This document shows positions 53,674 to 63,184 of a stretch of 64,000 bases of DNA, one piece after another. Position 1 is the stretch's first letter; every line of letters begins with the position of its first letter. Position numbers and translations under genes: made by a program. The DNA lies in NCBI RefSeq assembly GCF_020169335.1, contig NZ_JAIEZN010000001.1, positions 1,911,805-1,975,804 of the forward strand, read 5' to 3'. Origin of the DNA: Devosia aquimaris (GTDB lineage Bacteria > Pseudomonadota > Alphaproteobacteria > Rhizobiales > Devosiaceae). The notes beneath the pieces were generated by a model. It saw only the letters and a list, made by a program, of their open reading frames with translations, was not told the DNA's origin and searched no databases.

Positions 53674-54705
53674 ATGATCTTGAAAACCGGTGGCCTTGCC
53701 GCCGCGATGGCTGTTGCCTTCATGGCAACCACAGCTACGCCGACCCTTGCCCAGGACACCGCCGATGCGGCGAGCTGCGGCACCGATCGCACCATAGAAA
53801 TTGCCGAGATGACCTGGCCCTCCGCGGCCGCCTTGGCCCAGATTCACGCCAAGATCCTCGACGCCGGCTTCGGCTGCTCGGTCGCACTGGTCACTGGCGA
53901 TACCGTCCCCACCACCAGTTCCATGGTGACGCGCGGCTCTCCGGCTGTTGCTCCCGAACTGTGGACCAGCACCGTGCAGGAGCAGTGGGACGATGCGGCT
54001 GCCGAAGGCACCGTTGTTGACCTTGGCGATGCCATCAGCGACGGCACCATCGAAGGCTGGTTCATCCCCCGCTACACCCAGGAAGCCAACCCCGAGATCG
54101 TCTCGGCGGAAACCGCCATTGCCCATCCCGAAGTCTTCCCCGATCCCGAAGACTCCAGCAAAGGCCGCCTCTATTCCTGCCCGCCGGGCTGGGGTTGTGA
54201 ACTGGCCACCAGCGCCCTGTTCAAGGCCTATGACATGAGCGATGCCTGGAACCTGTTCTCCCCCGGTTCGGGCGGCGCTCTGGATGCCTCCATTGCCCGC
54301 GCCTTCACCCGTGAAGAGCCCATCCTGTTCTACTACTGGGGCCCCACGGCCATCCTGGGCAAGTATGACGCCGTTGCGCTGGACATGGGCGAAAGCAAGC
54401 CCGAGGTCTATGCCTGCAACACCAACCCCGATTGCACGGACGAGCCTGGCGTAACCGCCTATCCGTCCTCGCCCGCCATCGTTGGCGCCGCCGCCTGGGT
54501 GAAGGAAGAGGCCCCGACCGTGGCCGATTACTTCTCCAAGGTCGGCCTCACCAATGCCGAGATCAGTGAACTGCTGGTCTATGGCGACGAAAACCAGGCC
54601 GATGCGGAAGCCACCGCCATCAACTTCCTCAAGACCAAGGAAGATGTGTGGACGACTTGGGTCTCGCCCGAAGTGGCCGACAAGGTGCGCGCCAGCCTGA
54701 GCTGA
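53674..54705 (+). CDS. proX: Glycine betaine/proline ABC transporter substrate-binding protein
   Basis: Periplasmic OpuAC-family protein of 343 residues with a signal peptide (ending TLA-QDT). Features are the early IEIAEMTWPSAAALAQIHAKILDAGFGC, aromatic residues that would build the quaternary-amine cage (WTSTVQEQW, FYYWGPTAILGKY), and paired cysteines (YSCPPGWGC, CNTNPDC). GGAG lies nine bases before the ATG. It is followed by a hairpin and then permease and ATPase genes. Ligand (glycine betaine, proline betaine or similar) is inferred from family and operon. Confidence 0.92.
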   Translation: MILKTGGLAAAMAVAFMATTATPTLAQDTADAASCGTDRTIEIAEMTWPSAAALAQIHAKILDAGFGCSVALVTGDTVPTTSSMVTRGSPAVAPELWTSTVQEQWDDAAAEGTVVDLGDAISDGTIEGWFIPRYTQEANPEIVSAETAIAHPEVFPDPEDSSKGRLYSCPPGWGCELATSALFKAYDMSDAWNLFSPGSGGALDASIARAFTREEPILFYYWGPTAILGKYDAVALDMGESKPEVYACNTNPDCTDEPGVTAYPSSPAIVGAAAWVKEEAPTVADYFSKVGLTNAEISELLVYGDENQADAEATAINFLKTKEDVWTTWVSPEVADKVRASLS

Positions 54706-54731
54706 GCGCCCTGACACAACGACAAGCCGAT

Positions 54732-54758
54732 ACGGCCGGGTGCACACCCGGCCGTTTT
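54732..54758 (+). terminator. Hairpin between proX and the permease gene (partial terminator)
   Basis: ACGGCCGGG/CCCGGCCGT (54732-54740, 54747-54755) followed by TTTT. It lies 25 bp after the proX stop and probably trims transcription so that binding protein exceeds membrane components. Confidence 0.7.
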
Positions 54759-54840
54759 CCGCGTGATGCCCGAGCGCCGCGAACCTTGTTTGGCGCCCTC
54801 CGGCATCCCGCGTCAGCCCTCCACACGTGAGAGAGAAACC

Positions 54841-55710
54841 GTGTTCCCAGAAATCATTGATACCCGTCCGCTGCGCCGCGCCGTCGACGACAGCCTCAAC
54901 TGGGTGGTGCGCAACTGGGGTGGCGCCTTCGAGGCCGCCGCCCACCCGCTGCTGATGCTGCTCAAATCCATCGAGAACCTGCTCATCGCCACCCCCTGGT
55001 GGCTCATCATCGCCATCCTGGTCGGCATCGCCTGGCTCTCCACCCGCAACTGGAAGCTGCCTGCCGTGGTCTTTGTCGCCCTGCTCTTCCTGGGCGTGAT
55101 GGACCTCTGGAACGACGCCATGACCACCATGGCGCTGATGATCGCGGCCACCCTGACCGCCATCGTCATTTCCATCCCCGTCGGGGTCTGGATGAGCCGC
55201 TCGCTCAATGTGCGCAAGGCCATCACCCCCATTCTCGATCTGATGCAGACCCTGCCCAGCTTCGTCTATCTCATCCCCACCGTGATGATCTTCGGCCCCG
55301 GCAAGATCCCCGCGCTCATCGCCACCATCGTCTATGCCTCCCCGCCGCTGGTGCGTCTCACCGATCTGGGCCTGCGCTCGGTCGATCCGGCCGTCATGGA
55401 AGCCAGCCGCGCCTTCGGCACCAATCCGCGCCAGCGCCTGCTCGGCGTGCAGATCCCGCTGGCCCTGCCCACCATCCTGGCTGGTGTGAACCAGACCACC
55501 ATGATGGCCCTCTCTATGGTGGTGATTGCCTCCATGATCGGCGCCGGCGGCCTGGGCTACCAGGTGCTCCAGGGCATTGGCCGCCTCGAGGTCAGCCGCG
55601 GTCTCTTTGCCGGCCTGGGTATCGTTGCCCTCGCCATCATCTTTGACCGCGTCACCCAGTCTTTCGGCAAACAGCTACAGGCCCGCATCGGCCTGGCGGA
55701 GGCTCGCTAA
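54841..55710 (+). CDS. proW: Glycine betaine/proline ABC transporter permease
   Basis: It is 289 residues from a GTG start preceded by GAGAGAG. Five to six helices are visible, with the permease domain MMIAATLTAIVISIPVGVWMSR and LMQTLPSFVYLIPTVMIFGPG, and the EAA-type loop VMEASRAFGTNPRQRLLGVQIPLALPTI, which docks the ATPase. An N-terminal segment (FEAAAHPLLMLLKSIENLL) resembles ProW/OpuAB. It abuts the ATPase gene directly (the next ATG follows the stop with no spacer). Confidence 0.94.
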   Translation: MFPEIIDTRPLRRAVDDSLNWVVRNWGGAFEAAAHPLLMLLKSIENLLIATPWWLIIAILVGIAWLSTRNWKLPAVVFVALLFLGVMDLWNDAMTTMALMIAATLTAIVISIPVGVWMSRSLNVRKAITPILDLMQTLPSFVYLIPTVMIFGPGKIPALIATIVYASPPLVRLTDLGLRSVDPAVMEASRAFGTNPRQRLLGVQIPLALPTILAGVNQTTMMALSMVVIASMIGAGGLGYQVLQGIGRLEVSRGLFAGLGIVALAIIFDRVTQSFGKQLQARIGLAEAR

Positions 55711-56829
<1,119 letters not shown>

Positions 56830-56893
56830 TTTCCTGGAGGGCAGGCCCGCCGGCCTGCCCCGCGTGGCGTGTCGCTTGACAATGCCCCTTAAG

Positions 56894-56912
56894 TGTAACA
56901 TCAAACGTTACA
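56894..56912. promoter_or_regulatory. Palindrome overlapping the methyltransferase start
   Basis: TGTAAC-ATCAAAC-GTTACA is a perfect 6-bp inverted repeat with a 7-bp spacer. Its last base is the A of the predicted ATG. A TTGACA hexamer lies 11 bp upstream (56877-56882). The site fits a dimeric repressor that would block transcription or translation start. Confidence 0.65.
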
Positions 56913-57595
56913 TGAAACATCCAGCGCCGCCATCCGCCCCCGCCTTTGCGGGTGCCCATGCCAAGAGCTATGCCGAAGGCGCCCCCCGCAAGGTCCCCGG
57001 CCTTGCCGGTCTGCACCGTATGACGGCCATGCTGCTGGCCGAACGCGTGCCAGCCCAGGGGCATATTCTGGTTCTCGGCGCCGGTGGCGGGCTGGAACTC
57101 AAGGCATTGGCTGAAGAACACGCCAATTGGCGCTTCGATGGCGTCGACCCCTCGGCAGACATGCTGGCCGCTGCCGGGCAGATTGCCGCGCCGCACATCG
57201 ATCGCATCGCGCTCCACCAGGGCTATATCGACGCGGCCCCCGAAGGCCCCTTCGATGGCGCCGTCTGCCTGCTCACCCTGCATTTCGTGCCGCGCGAGCA
57301 ACGCCTCGCCACGCTGCAGCAGCTGCGGCGCCGCCTTGCCCCCGGCGCGCCCTTCGTCGTCGCCCATATCAGCTTTTCACAGACCGAGCCGGAGCGCTCC
57401 CTCTGGATCGCCCGTCACGTTGCCTTCGGCGCAGAGCCGGGAACCAATCTGGATGCAGCCCGCGAGGCCATCGCCACCAGACTGCACATCCTCTCGCCCG
57501 AGGACGAGGTCGCCCTGCTTGAAGAGGCTGGCTTCTCTGGCATCAGCCTGTTCTATGCCGGTCTCAGCTTCCGCGGCTGGGTGGCCTACGCCTGA
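56912..57595 (+). CDS. SAM-dependent class I methyltransferase
   Basis: It is 227 residues with a Rossmann-type SAM domain: ILVLGAGGGLELKALAEEH (motif I), FDGVDPSADMLAAAG (motif II), FDGAVCLLTLHFVPREQRL (motif IV) and RRLAPGAPFVVAHISF (motif V). The substrate is unknown. There is no Shine-Dalgarno before the ATG; the start is embedded in a TGTAAC..GTTACA palindrome, and a near TTGACA suggests a leaderless or very short-leader mRNA. The regulator is not adjacent unless it is the nearby MerR. Confidence 0.83.
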   Translation: MKHPAPPSAPAFAGAHAKSYAEGAPRKVPGLAGLHRMTAMLLAERVPAQGHILVLGAGGGLELKALAEEHANWRFDGVDPSADMLAAAGQIAAPHIDRIALHQGYIDAAPEGPFDGAVCLLTLHFVPREQRLATLQQLRRRLAPGAPFVVAHISFSQTEPERSLWIARHVAFGAEPGTNLDAAREAIATRLHILSPEDEVALLEEAGFSGISLFYAGLSFRGWVAYA

Positions 57596-57596
57596 T

Positions 57597-57650
57597 CACA
57601 AGACCTATGGTCGAGTGGCACGTGGACTGGGACGGCTGCGCGGTCGCCGT
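57597..57650. repeat. Repeat-family B, partial copy
   Basis: CACAAGACCTATGGTCGAGTGGCA followed by GGCTGCGCGG matches the downstream arm of the copy at 33520-33600 (CACGAGACCTATGGTC). It lies between the convergent methyltransferase and MerR genes; the long AAAATC stem is missing. Confidence 0.6.
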
Positions 57651-58066
57651 TAGTGCTCCGCCAGGCACTGGCTATGGTCGGCCAGCGCCTCAATGATGCG
57701 GCAGTCGCACACCCGGCCATGCCCGCATTCCTCGATCATCCGCGTCAGCTCCCGCTTCAGCGCGGTGAGGCTGGCAATCCGCCGTTCGATCTCGGCCAGA
57801 TGGTTGTTGGCGATGCTGTCCACCTGGTGGCAGGACGATTGCGGCTGCGCCGCCATGGCCAGCAATTCGCGGATATCCTCGATCTCGAATCCGAGGTCGC
57901 GCGCATGCCGGATGAAGTTGAGTCGCTCCACTTCCGTGCTGCCATAGAGCCGCCGATTGCCCTCGCTGCGCGGCGCCTCGGGCAACAGACCGATCTGCTC
58001 GTAATAGCGGATTGTCGGCACTTTCACCGCTGTCTGCCGCGCCAGTTCGCCAATCGGAAAAGCCAT
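57650..58066 (-). CDS. MerR-family heavy-metal regulator (CadR/PbrR/ZntR-like)
   Basis: It is 138 residues. The MerR HTH is FPIGELARQTAVKVPTIRYYEQIGLLPEAPRSEGNRRLY, followed by a dimerisation helix. Metal-ligand cysteines are in QSSCHQVD (about residue 79) and near the C-terminus in CGHGRVCDC, with a terminal SQC. This Cys layout fits Cd/Pb/Zn sensors rather than CueR. It is divergent from the P-type ATPase gene with a 19-bp-spacer promoter between them. The start chosen gives the canonical N-terminus; the open frame to 58108 is ignored. Confidence 0.92.
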   Translation of the reverse strand: MAFPIGELARQTAVKVPTIRYYEQIGLLPEAPRSEGNRRLYGSTEVERLNFIRHARDLGFEIEDIRELLAMAAQPQSSCHQVDSIANNHLAEIERRIASLTALKRELTRMIEECGHGRVCDCRIIEALADHSQCLAEH

Positions 58067-58077
58067 GCCGATACCTC

Positions 58078-58108
58078 TTGCTCCTCTAGTCACTAGAGAA
58101 GTTAGCAT
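58078..58108 (+). promoter_or_regulatory. MerR-type promoter of the metal ATPase
   Basis: TTGCTC (58078-58083) and TAGCAT (58103-58108) are separated by 19 bp, the over-long spacer typical of MerR-activated promoters. The spacer contains the dyad CTCTAG-TCA-CTAGAG (58084-58098). Confidence 0.85.
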
Positions 58109-58137
58109 GCAGGCATGGAAACGAAAAGGACAGTCCC

Positions 58138-60357
58138 ATGAGCCAGCAAACCCAGACCCGTTATCGCGTCGGCGGCATGGATTGCGCGGCCTGCGCCGGC
58201 AAGATCGAGACGGCCGTCCGCCGTATCCCCGGTGTCACCGATGCCAGCGCCAGCGCCACTGCCGGCACCCTGCGCGTCGACCACACCGACGTTGCCTTCA
58301 CCACAGTCGAGGCCGCCCTGCGCCCCCTCGGCTATACGCTGGCCCCCGCCGATACCGCCCGTTCGACCGCACATCATGCCCCCGATCATGATCATGCCGG
58401 CCACGATCACACCGGTCACGACCACGCCGCGCACGACCACGGCGATCACGACCACGAGCATGGCCAGCCCGACAATCACTTCGATCTGGGCACCGGCCCC
58501 TGGTGGCAGACGCCCAAGGCCCGCCTGGCGCTGGCCTGCGGTCTTGCCCTGCTCGCCGCCTATGGCGTTGGGCTTGTCGCCCCCGTCGTTGGGCACTGGG
58601 CCTTCCTGGTCGCGCTATGGGTCGGCCTCGTGCCCATCGGTCGCCGCGCGATGGCCGGCGCCATGGCCGGCACGCCCTTCTCCATTGAAACCCTGATGAC
58701 CATTGCCGCCGTCGGCGCCGTCATCATCGGCGCCACCGAGGAAGCCGCCACCGTCGTCCTTCTGTTTCTGGTGGGCGAGCTGCTCGAAGGTGTCGCCGCC
58801 AGCCGCGCCCGCGCCTCCATTCAGGGTCTCTCCGCCCTCGTCCCCAAGACCGCCCTGCTCGTCACCGGCGACACCACCAGGCAGGTTCCGGCTACCGATC
58901 TGGCGCTTGACGCCATCGTCATGGTCCGCCCCGGCGACCGCATCCCCGCCGATGGCACCATCGAGACCGGCCAGGGCGCCATCGACGAATCCCCGGTCAC
59001 CGGCGAAAGCGTGCCCGTCCATCGCCGCGTCGGCGACGCCGTCTATGCCGGCACCATCAATGCCAGCGCCGTCCTGACCATCCGCGTCACTGCCACCGCC
59101 AGCGACAACACCATTGCGCGCATCGTCCGCCTGGTCGAGGAAGCCCAGGAGAGCAAGGCCCCCACCGCGCGTTTCATCGACCGCTTCTCGGCCTGGTACA
59201 CGCCCGGCGTACTGGTGGTCGGCGCCCTTGTCGCCATTCTGCCGCCGCTGCTCCTGGGCCAGTCCTGGAGCGAGTGGATCTACAAGGGTCTCGCCATCCT
59301 CCTTATCGGCTGCCCCTGCGCTTTGGTCATCTCCACCCCGGCCGCCATTGCCGCCGCGCTCTCCGCCGGCGCCCGCCGCGGCCTGCTGCTCAAGGGCGGC
59401 GCCGTGCTCGAACGCCTGCGCGACATCACCACCGTAGCCCTCGACAAGACCGGCACGCTGACCCAGGGCAAGCCCGCCGTCACCAACATCCTTGCCACCA
59501 CCGGCTCCGAGGCCGATGTCCTGCGTCTCGCCGCAGCACTTGAAGCCGGCTCCAGCCATCCCTTGGCGCTCGCCATCCTCGCCCGCGCCCAGGCCGACGG
59601 CATCACCATCCCGCCCGCCACCCAGTCCGAGGCTCTGCCTGGGGAAGGTGTATCCGGAGAGGTCGACGGCAAGGCCATCCTGCTCCTCTCGCCGGCCGCT
59701 GCGGCCGCGCGGACTGGTCTTGCGCCCGAATTTGCGGCGCAGCTGGAGGCCTTCGCCGCCGCCGGCAAATCGGTCTCGGTCCTCTTGCGCGATGGCCAGC
59801 CGCTGGGCGCCCTCGCCCTGCGCGACGAACCCCGTGCTGATGCCTTGGCTGGTCTGGATGCCCTGCGCACCCTCGGCATTCACACCGTCATGCTCACCGG
59901 CGACAATGCCCGCACCGCCGAGGCCATCGGCACCGATCTCTCCCTTGAGGTCCGCGCCGGGCTGCTCCCTGCCGACAAGCAGGCCATCGTCCGCGAACTG
60001 CAGGCGCAGGGCCAGGTCGTCGCCAAGGTCGGCGACGGCATCAATGACGCCCCGGCCCTGGCTGCTGCCGATATCGGCATCGCCATGGGCGGCGGCACCG
60101 ATGTTGCGCTGGAAACCGCCGATGCGGCGATCCTCCATGGCCGCGTCGCCGACATCGCCGGCATGATCGGCCTGTCGCACGCCACCATGCGCAATATCTG
60201 GCAGAACATTGCCGTGGCCCTCGGGCTCAAGGCGGTGTTCCTCGTCACCACCATCCTGGGCATCACCGGGCTCTGGCCCGCGATCCTGGCCGACACCGGC
60301 GCCACTGTGCTGGTCACGCTGAACGCCATGCGTCTGCTCGCCTGGCGCCCGCGCTAG
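58138..60357 (+). CDS. zntA: Heavy-metal (Zn/Cd/Pb) exporting P-type ATPase
   Basis: It is 739 residues. An N-terminal HMA domain has the metal site GMDCAACAGK (residues about 13-22). A histidine-rich linker with repeated HDH motifs (about residues 80-112) follows, then the P1B core: TGES in SPVTGESVPV, the membrane CPC in IGCPCALVIST, the phosphorylation site DKTGTLTQGK, the SSHPLALAI HP locus and GDGINDAPAL. The CPC class with a MerR-type CadR/ZntR regulator fits export of zinc, cadmium or lead from the cytoplasm. The TAG stop lies in a family A repeat edge. Confidence 0.94.
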   Translation: MSQQTQTRYRVGGMDCAACAGKIETAVRRIPGVTDASASATAGTLRVDHTDVAFTTVEAALRPLGYTLAPADTARSTAHHAPDHDHAGHDHTGHDHAAHDHGDHDHEHGQPDNHFDLGTGPWWQTPKARLALACGLALLAAYGVGLVAPVVGHWAFLVALWVGLVPIGRRAMAGAMAGTPFSIETLMTIAAVGAVIIGATEEAATVVLLFLVGELLEGVAASRARASIQGLSALVPKTALLVTGDTTRQVPATDLALDAIVMVRPGDRIPADGTIETGQGAIDESPVTGESVPVHRRVGDAVYAGTINASAVLTIRVTATASDNTIARIVRLVEEAQESKAPTARFIDRFSAWYTPGVLVVGALVAILPPLLLGQSWSEWIYKGLAILLIGCPCALVISTPAAIAAALSAGARRGLLLKGGAVLERLRDITTVALDKTGTLTQGKPAVTNILATTGSEADVLRLAAALEAGSSHPLALAILARAQADGITIPPATQSEALPGEGVSGEVDGKAILLLSPAAAAARTGLAPEFAAQLEAFAAAGKSVSVLLRDGQPLGALALRDEPRADALAGLDALRTLGIHTVMLTGDNARTAEAIGTDLSLEVRAGLLPADKQAIVRELQAQGQVVAKVGDGINDAPALAAADIGIAMGGGTDVALETADAAILHGRVADIAGMIGLSHATMRNIWQNIAVALGLKAVFLVTTILGITGLWPAILADTGATVLVTLNAMRLLAWRPR

Positions 60358-60497
60358 ATCGTTTCACTCTTCAGTGGATTTGCGGCTCCTGTGCCTCCCT
60401 CCCCCTTGAGGGGAGGGACCGAGGGAGGGGGTCCGTCAGTGACCCGCAAATGGAAACACCACTCTTGCGGTACGGAGACGTGACCAACAAGACTCTA
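60354..60497 (+). repeat. Repeat-family A, truncated or diverged copy
   Basis: It begins CTAGATCGTTTCACTCTTC, then AGTGGATTTGCGGCTCC and the core CTCCCTCCCCCTTGAGGGGAGGG with GACCGAGGGAGGGGGTCCGTCAGTG, then diverges and ends ACTCTAG. It occupies the whole gap between the convergent ATPase and acetyltransferase genes. The TAG stops of both genes lie in the terminal CTAGs. Confidence 0.85.
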
Positions 60498-60890
60498 GAG
60501 CCGCATCAGCCCAGCGGCGGTGGGCCCAAATCCGGCCCGCCGATAGAGCCCCTCCAGCCGGGGCTCGAAATCGACATGCAGCCAGGCCGCGCCGCGCGCC
60601 CGCGCCGTCTCGGCTGCCTGCGCCAGCAGCGCCAGGGCAATCCCCTGCCGCTGGTAGTCCGGGTCGACACAGGTATCGAGAATAAAGGCATGGATGCCGC
60701 CATCCCAGGCGACATTGACAAAGCCCACCAGCCGCCCACCGTCATAGGCGCCAAGATGCGCCAGGCTCCGCCGGAGGATCGGCTGGAACGACGCCGGACC
60801 ATCATCGCCCCACGCGCCCTGCCATAGCCGGCGCATCCCGGCATCATCGGGAAAGGGGTCGACGGCGATATTGATGACGGGCTGGCTCAC
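60495..60890 (-). CDS. GNAT-family acetyltransferase
   Basis: It is 131 residues with the GNAT core: strand GRLVGFVNVAWDGG, FILDTCVDPDYQRQGIALALLAQAAETARARG (the acetyl-CoA loop QRQGIA), and the C-terminal EGLYRRAGFGPTAAG. The acceptor substrate is unknown. Its stop codon lies in the CTAG at the edge of the adjoining repeat. It stands alone and is divergent from the Spy-like gene. Confidence 0.9.
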   Translation of the reverse strand: MSQPVINIAVDPFPDDAGMRRLWQGAWGDDGPASFQPILRRSLAHLGAYDGGRLVGFVNVAWDGGIHAFILDTCVDPDYQRQGIALALLAQAAETARARGAAWLHVDFEPRLEGLYRRAGFGPTAAGLMRL

Positions 60891-61000
60891 CTTACCAACC
60901 TGACAAACTCTTCATGCGCTCGCAAGGTCGTGAAGAGTTTGGCTCCGCTAGTGTCCTGTTCATGCCGGACGTTCCGGTTCCCATGCAAAGGATATGACCC

Positions 61001-61666
61001 ATGAAGACGTTGAAGACGACCGCCATTGCGGCGCTGATGACAGCAGCTGTCGGCCTCTCCGCCATCGTCCCCGCCACCGCGCAGGATACCACCCCCGCAC
61101 CGCAGCAGCAGGCCGATGCCAGCGGCCCGCGCGGCAATGGTCCGGGCAAGATGGGCGATATGCGCCAGCACAATCAGGGCCCCCGTCAGGCTGGCGGTGC
61201 CGGCTTCCTCAATTTCCAGCGAGGCGCCGAAGGCGTCGAGATCGCCCTGGTGCGCCTCAGCCACGCCATCGAGATGACGGCCGAGCAGCAGGCCCTGTTC
61301 GACACCTTCAAGACCGATGCGCTGGCCGCTGCCGACACCTTCTCCAAGGCCGTCGAAGGCCTTCGCCCCGCCAAGCCGGCCGATGGCACGACGGCAGAGC
61401 GCCCGTCCATCACCGAGCGCCTCGACGCCCGCATCGCCATCGAGACCGCCCAACTGGACGCGCTCAAGTCGGTGCAGCCCTCGGCCAAGGCTTTCTTTGA
61501 CAGCCTCACCGATGAGCAGAAGGCCCAGCTGATGCCGGCCCGTCCGGATCGGGGCAACATGCAGGGCAAGATGGGCCAGGGCAACCATCATGGTGGCCAG
61601 GGCATGCGCCAGGGCCAGGGCCCGATGGGCGCCCCTGCGGATGCGCCTGCACCCACCAACGGTTAA
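61001..61666 (+). CDS. Spy/CpxP-like periplasmic protein (LTxxQ motif)
   Basis: It is 221 residues with a signal peptide (MKTLKTTAIAALMTAAVGLS..., ending ATA-QDT). The helical centre contains two LTxxQ-like motifs, MTAEQQALFDTF and LTDEQKAQLMPA, the hallmark of Spy/CpxP chaperone-like proteins. The flanks are Gly/Gln/Met/His-rich (HNQGPRQAGG near the start, GQGNHHGGQGMRQGQG at the end), which may be disordered or metal-binding. Given the metal exporter upstream, a role in envelope or metal stress is plausible but unproven. A strong terminator follows. Confidence 0.87.
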   Translation: MKTLKTTAIAALMTAAVGLSAIVPATAQDTTPAPQQQADASGPRGNGPGKMGDMRQHNQGPRQAGGAGFLNFQRGAEGVEIALVRLSHAIEMTAEQQALFDTFKTDALAAADTFSKAVEGLRPAKPADGTTAERPSITERLDARIAIETAQLDALKSVQPSAKAFFDSLTDEQKAQLMPARPDRGNMQGKMGQGNHHGGQGMRQGQGPMGAPADAPAPTNG

Positions 61667-61750
61667 CCTGATCGGTCGCGTCGCTACTCTTCGGCTGCGG
61701 CGCGACCGACCTCAGCGGTATCGGTGTCTTTGTAACGTGAGCGATACCGC

Positions 61751-61786
61751 GCAAACCCCGGCTCTCAACAGCCGGGGTTTGCTTTT
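61751..61786 (+). terminator. Strong rho-independent terminator
   Basis: GCAAACCCCGGCT/AGCCGGGGTTTGC (61751-61763, 61770-61782) with a 6-nt loop is followed by TTTT. It is downstream of the Spy-like gene and upstream of the next gene. Confidence 0.9.
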
Positions 61787-61843
61787 GTCCTGCCTTGCTC
61801 TACCAATCGGCGACCTTTTCAGGACCCGCCCAGGACCCAACTC

Positions 61844-63076
61844 ATGACTGCCCTGCCTCTCGATCCGGCCCGCATCCGCGCGCACTTTCCTGCCTTTGCC
61901 GAGCCGACGCTGCAGGGCCAGGCCTTTTTTGAGAATGCCGGCGGCGCCTATACCGCCCGCCCGGTCATCGACAAGCTCGACCACTATTATCGCGCCACCA
62001 AGGTGCAGCCCTATGGCGTCTATCCCGCCTCAAAGGCCGCCGGCGATGCCATGGCCCTCAGCTTTGACCGCATGGCCCAGGCGCTCAATGTCACGTCCGA
62101 CTGGATCCATTTCGGTCCCTCGGCCTCCGCCAACACCTATGTGCTGGCCCAGGCCTTCGGCGGCTGGCTCAAGCCGGGCGATGCCATCATCGTCACCAAT
62201 CAGGATCACGAGGCCAATTCCGGCAATTGGCGCCGTCTTGCCCGCCTCGGCATCGAGGTGCGCGAATGGGGCGTTGATCCGCAGACCGGGCGCCTTGCCC
62301 TGGCCGATCTGGATAAGCTGCTCGACGCCAAGGTGCGCCTCGTGGCCGCGCCGCACTGCTCCAACATTGCTGGCGAGATTAACGACGTCGCCGCCATTTC
62401 CGCCCGGGCCCATGCCGTTGGCGCTGTCACCGCCATCGATGGCGTCAGCTATGCCCCCCATGGCCTGCCCGACCTCGCTGCCCTGGGCGCCGACATCTAT
62501 TTCTTCTCCGCCTACAAGGTCTACGGTCCCCACCAGGGCGTGCTGGCCATTCGCCCCGAGCTGGCGCTGGCCCTGCCCAACCAGGGCCACTACTTCAATG
62601 ACTCCAAGCCGCGCTACCGCCTGACTCCGGCGGGCCCCGACCACGCCCAGATCGCCGCATCCTCGGGCATTGTCGACTATCTCGAGATCATCGCCGACCT
62701 CGCCCCCGCCTCCATCACCGGCCCCGATGCTTTCCGCCGCGCCAATGCCGCCATGCGCGCGCAGGAGACGGCGCTGGCCATGCCGCTGCTTGACTACCTG
62801 CGCGGCCGCAACAGTGTCCGCCTCATCGGCCCCGATGATCCGGCCGTCCGGGCCCCCACCATTGCGCTGGCCCTCTCCGAGCCCGGTGCCGTCGTCGCCG
62901 CGCGCCTGGCCCATCACGGCGTCATGGCTGCCGGTGGCCACTTCTATGCCCAGCGCCTGCTCGAAGCCGTTGGCATCGACCCCAACCACGGCGTCCTCCG
63001 CCTCTCCTTCGTGCACTACACCACACCCGAGGAAATCACCCAGCTCATCGCCGCGCTGGATGCAGAGCTGAAATAG
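61844..63076 (+). CDS. Class V aminotransferase-fold PLP enzyme
   Basis: It is 410 residues of the cysteine desulfurase/class V fold. Motifs are QAFFENAGGAYTARPVID, IHFGPSASANTYVLAQAF, VTNQDHEANSGNWRRLA, LVAAPHCSNIAGEINDV, the PLP aspartate in AVTAIDGVSYAPHG, and the Schiff-base lysine in FSAYKVYGPHQGV. It lacks an obvious conserved catalytic cysteine loop of SufS/IscS type near the C-terminus, so a desulfurase role is not assured. A lyase or other PLP activity is equally possible. It is the first of two plus-strand genes at the window end. Confidence 0.85.
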   Translation: MTALPLDPARIRAHFPAFAEPTLQGQAFFENAGGAYTARPVIDKLDHYYRATKVQPYGVYPASKAAGDAMALSFDRMAQALNVTSDWIHFGPSASANTYVLAQAFGGWLKPGDAIIVTNQDHEANSGNWRRLARLGIEVREWGVDPQTGRLALADLDKLLDAKVRLVAAPHCSNIAGEINDVAAISARAHAVGAVTAIDGVSYAPHGLPDLAALGADIYFFSAYKVYGPHQGVLAIRPELALALPNQGHYFNDSKPRYRLTPAGPDHAQIAASSGIVDYLEIIADLAPASITGPDAFRRANAAMRAQETALAMPLLDYLRGRNSVRLIGPDDPAVRAPTIALALSEPGAVVAARLAHHGVMAAGGHFYAQRLLEAVGIDPNHGVLRLSFVHYTTPEEITQLIAALDAELK

Positions 63077-63184
63077 CCCGGCCGCTCCGGCCCGCGCCAA
63101 CCGTCTGCAAACTCCCCTCGTCCCGCCTCACACAGGGGCGGGACACGACAAGCAATTTCGCCTGCAACCCCCGAGTCCCTTCCC

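Noticed and set aside
61844-63076. SufS/IscS cysteine desulfurase
   Set aside because: The fold and PLP lysine fit, but the conserved catalytic cysteine loop expected near the C-terminus was not found and no iron-sulfur genes are adjacent, so only the class V fold is claimed.
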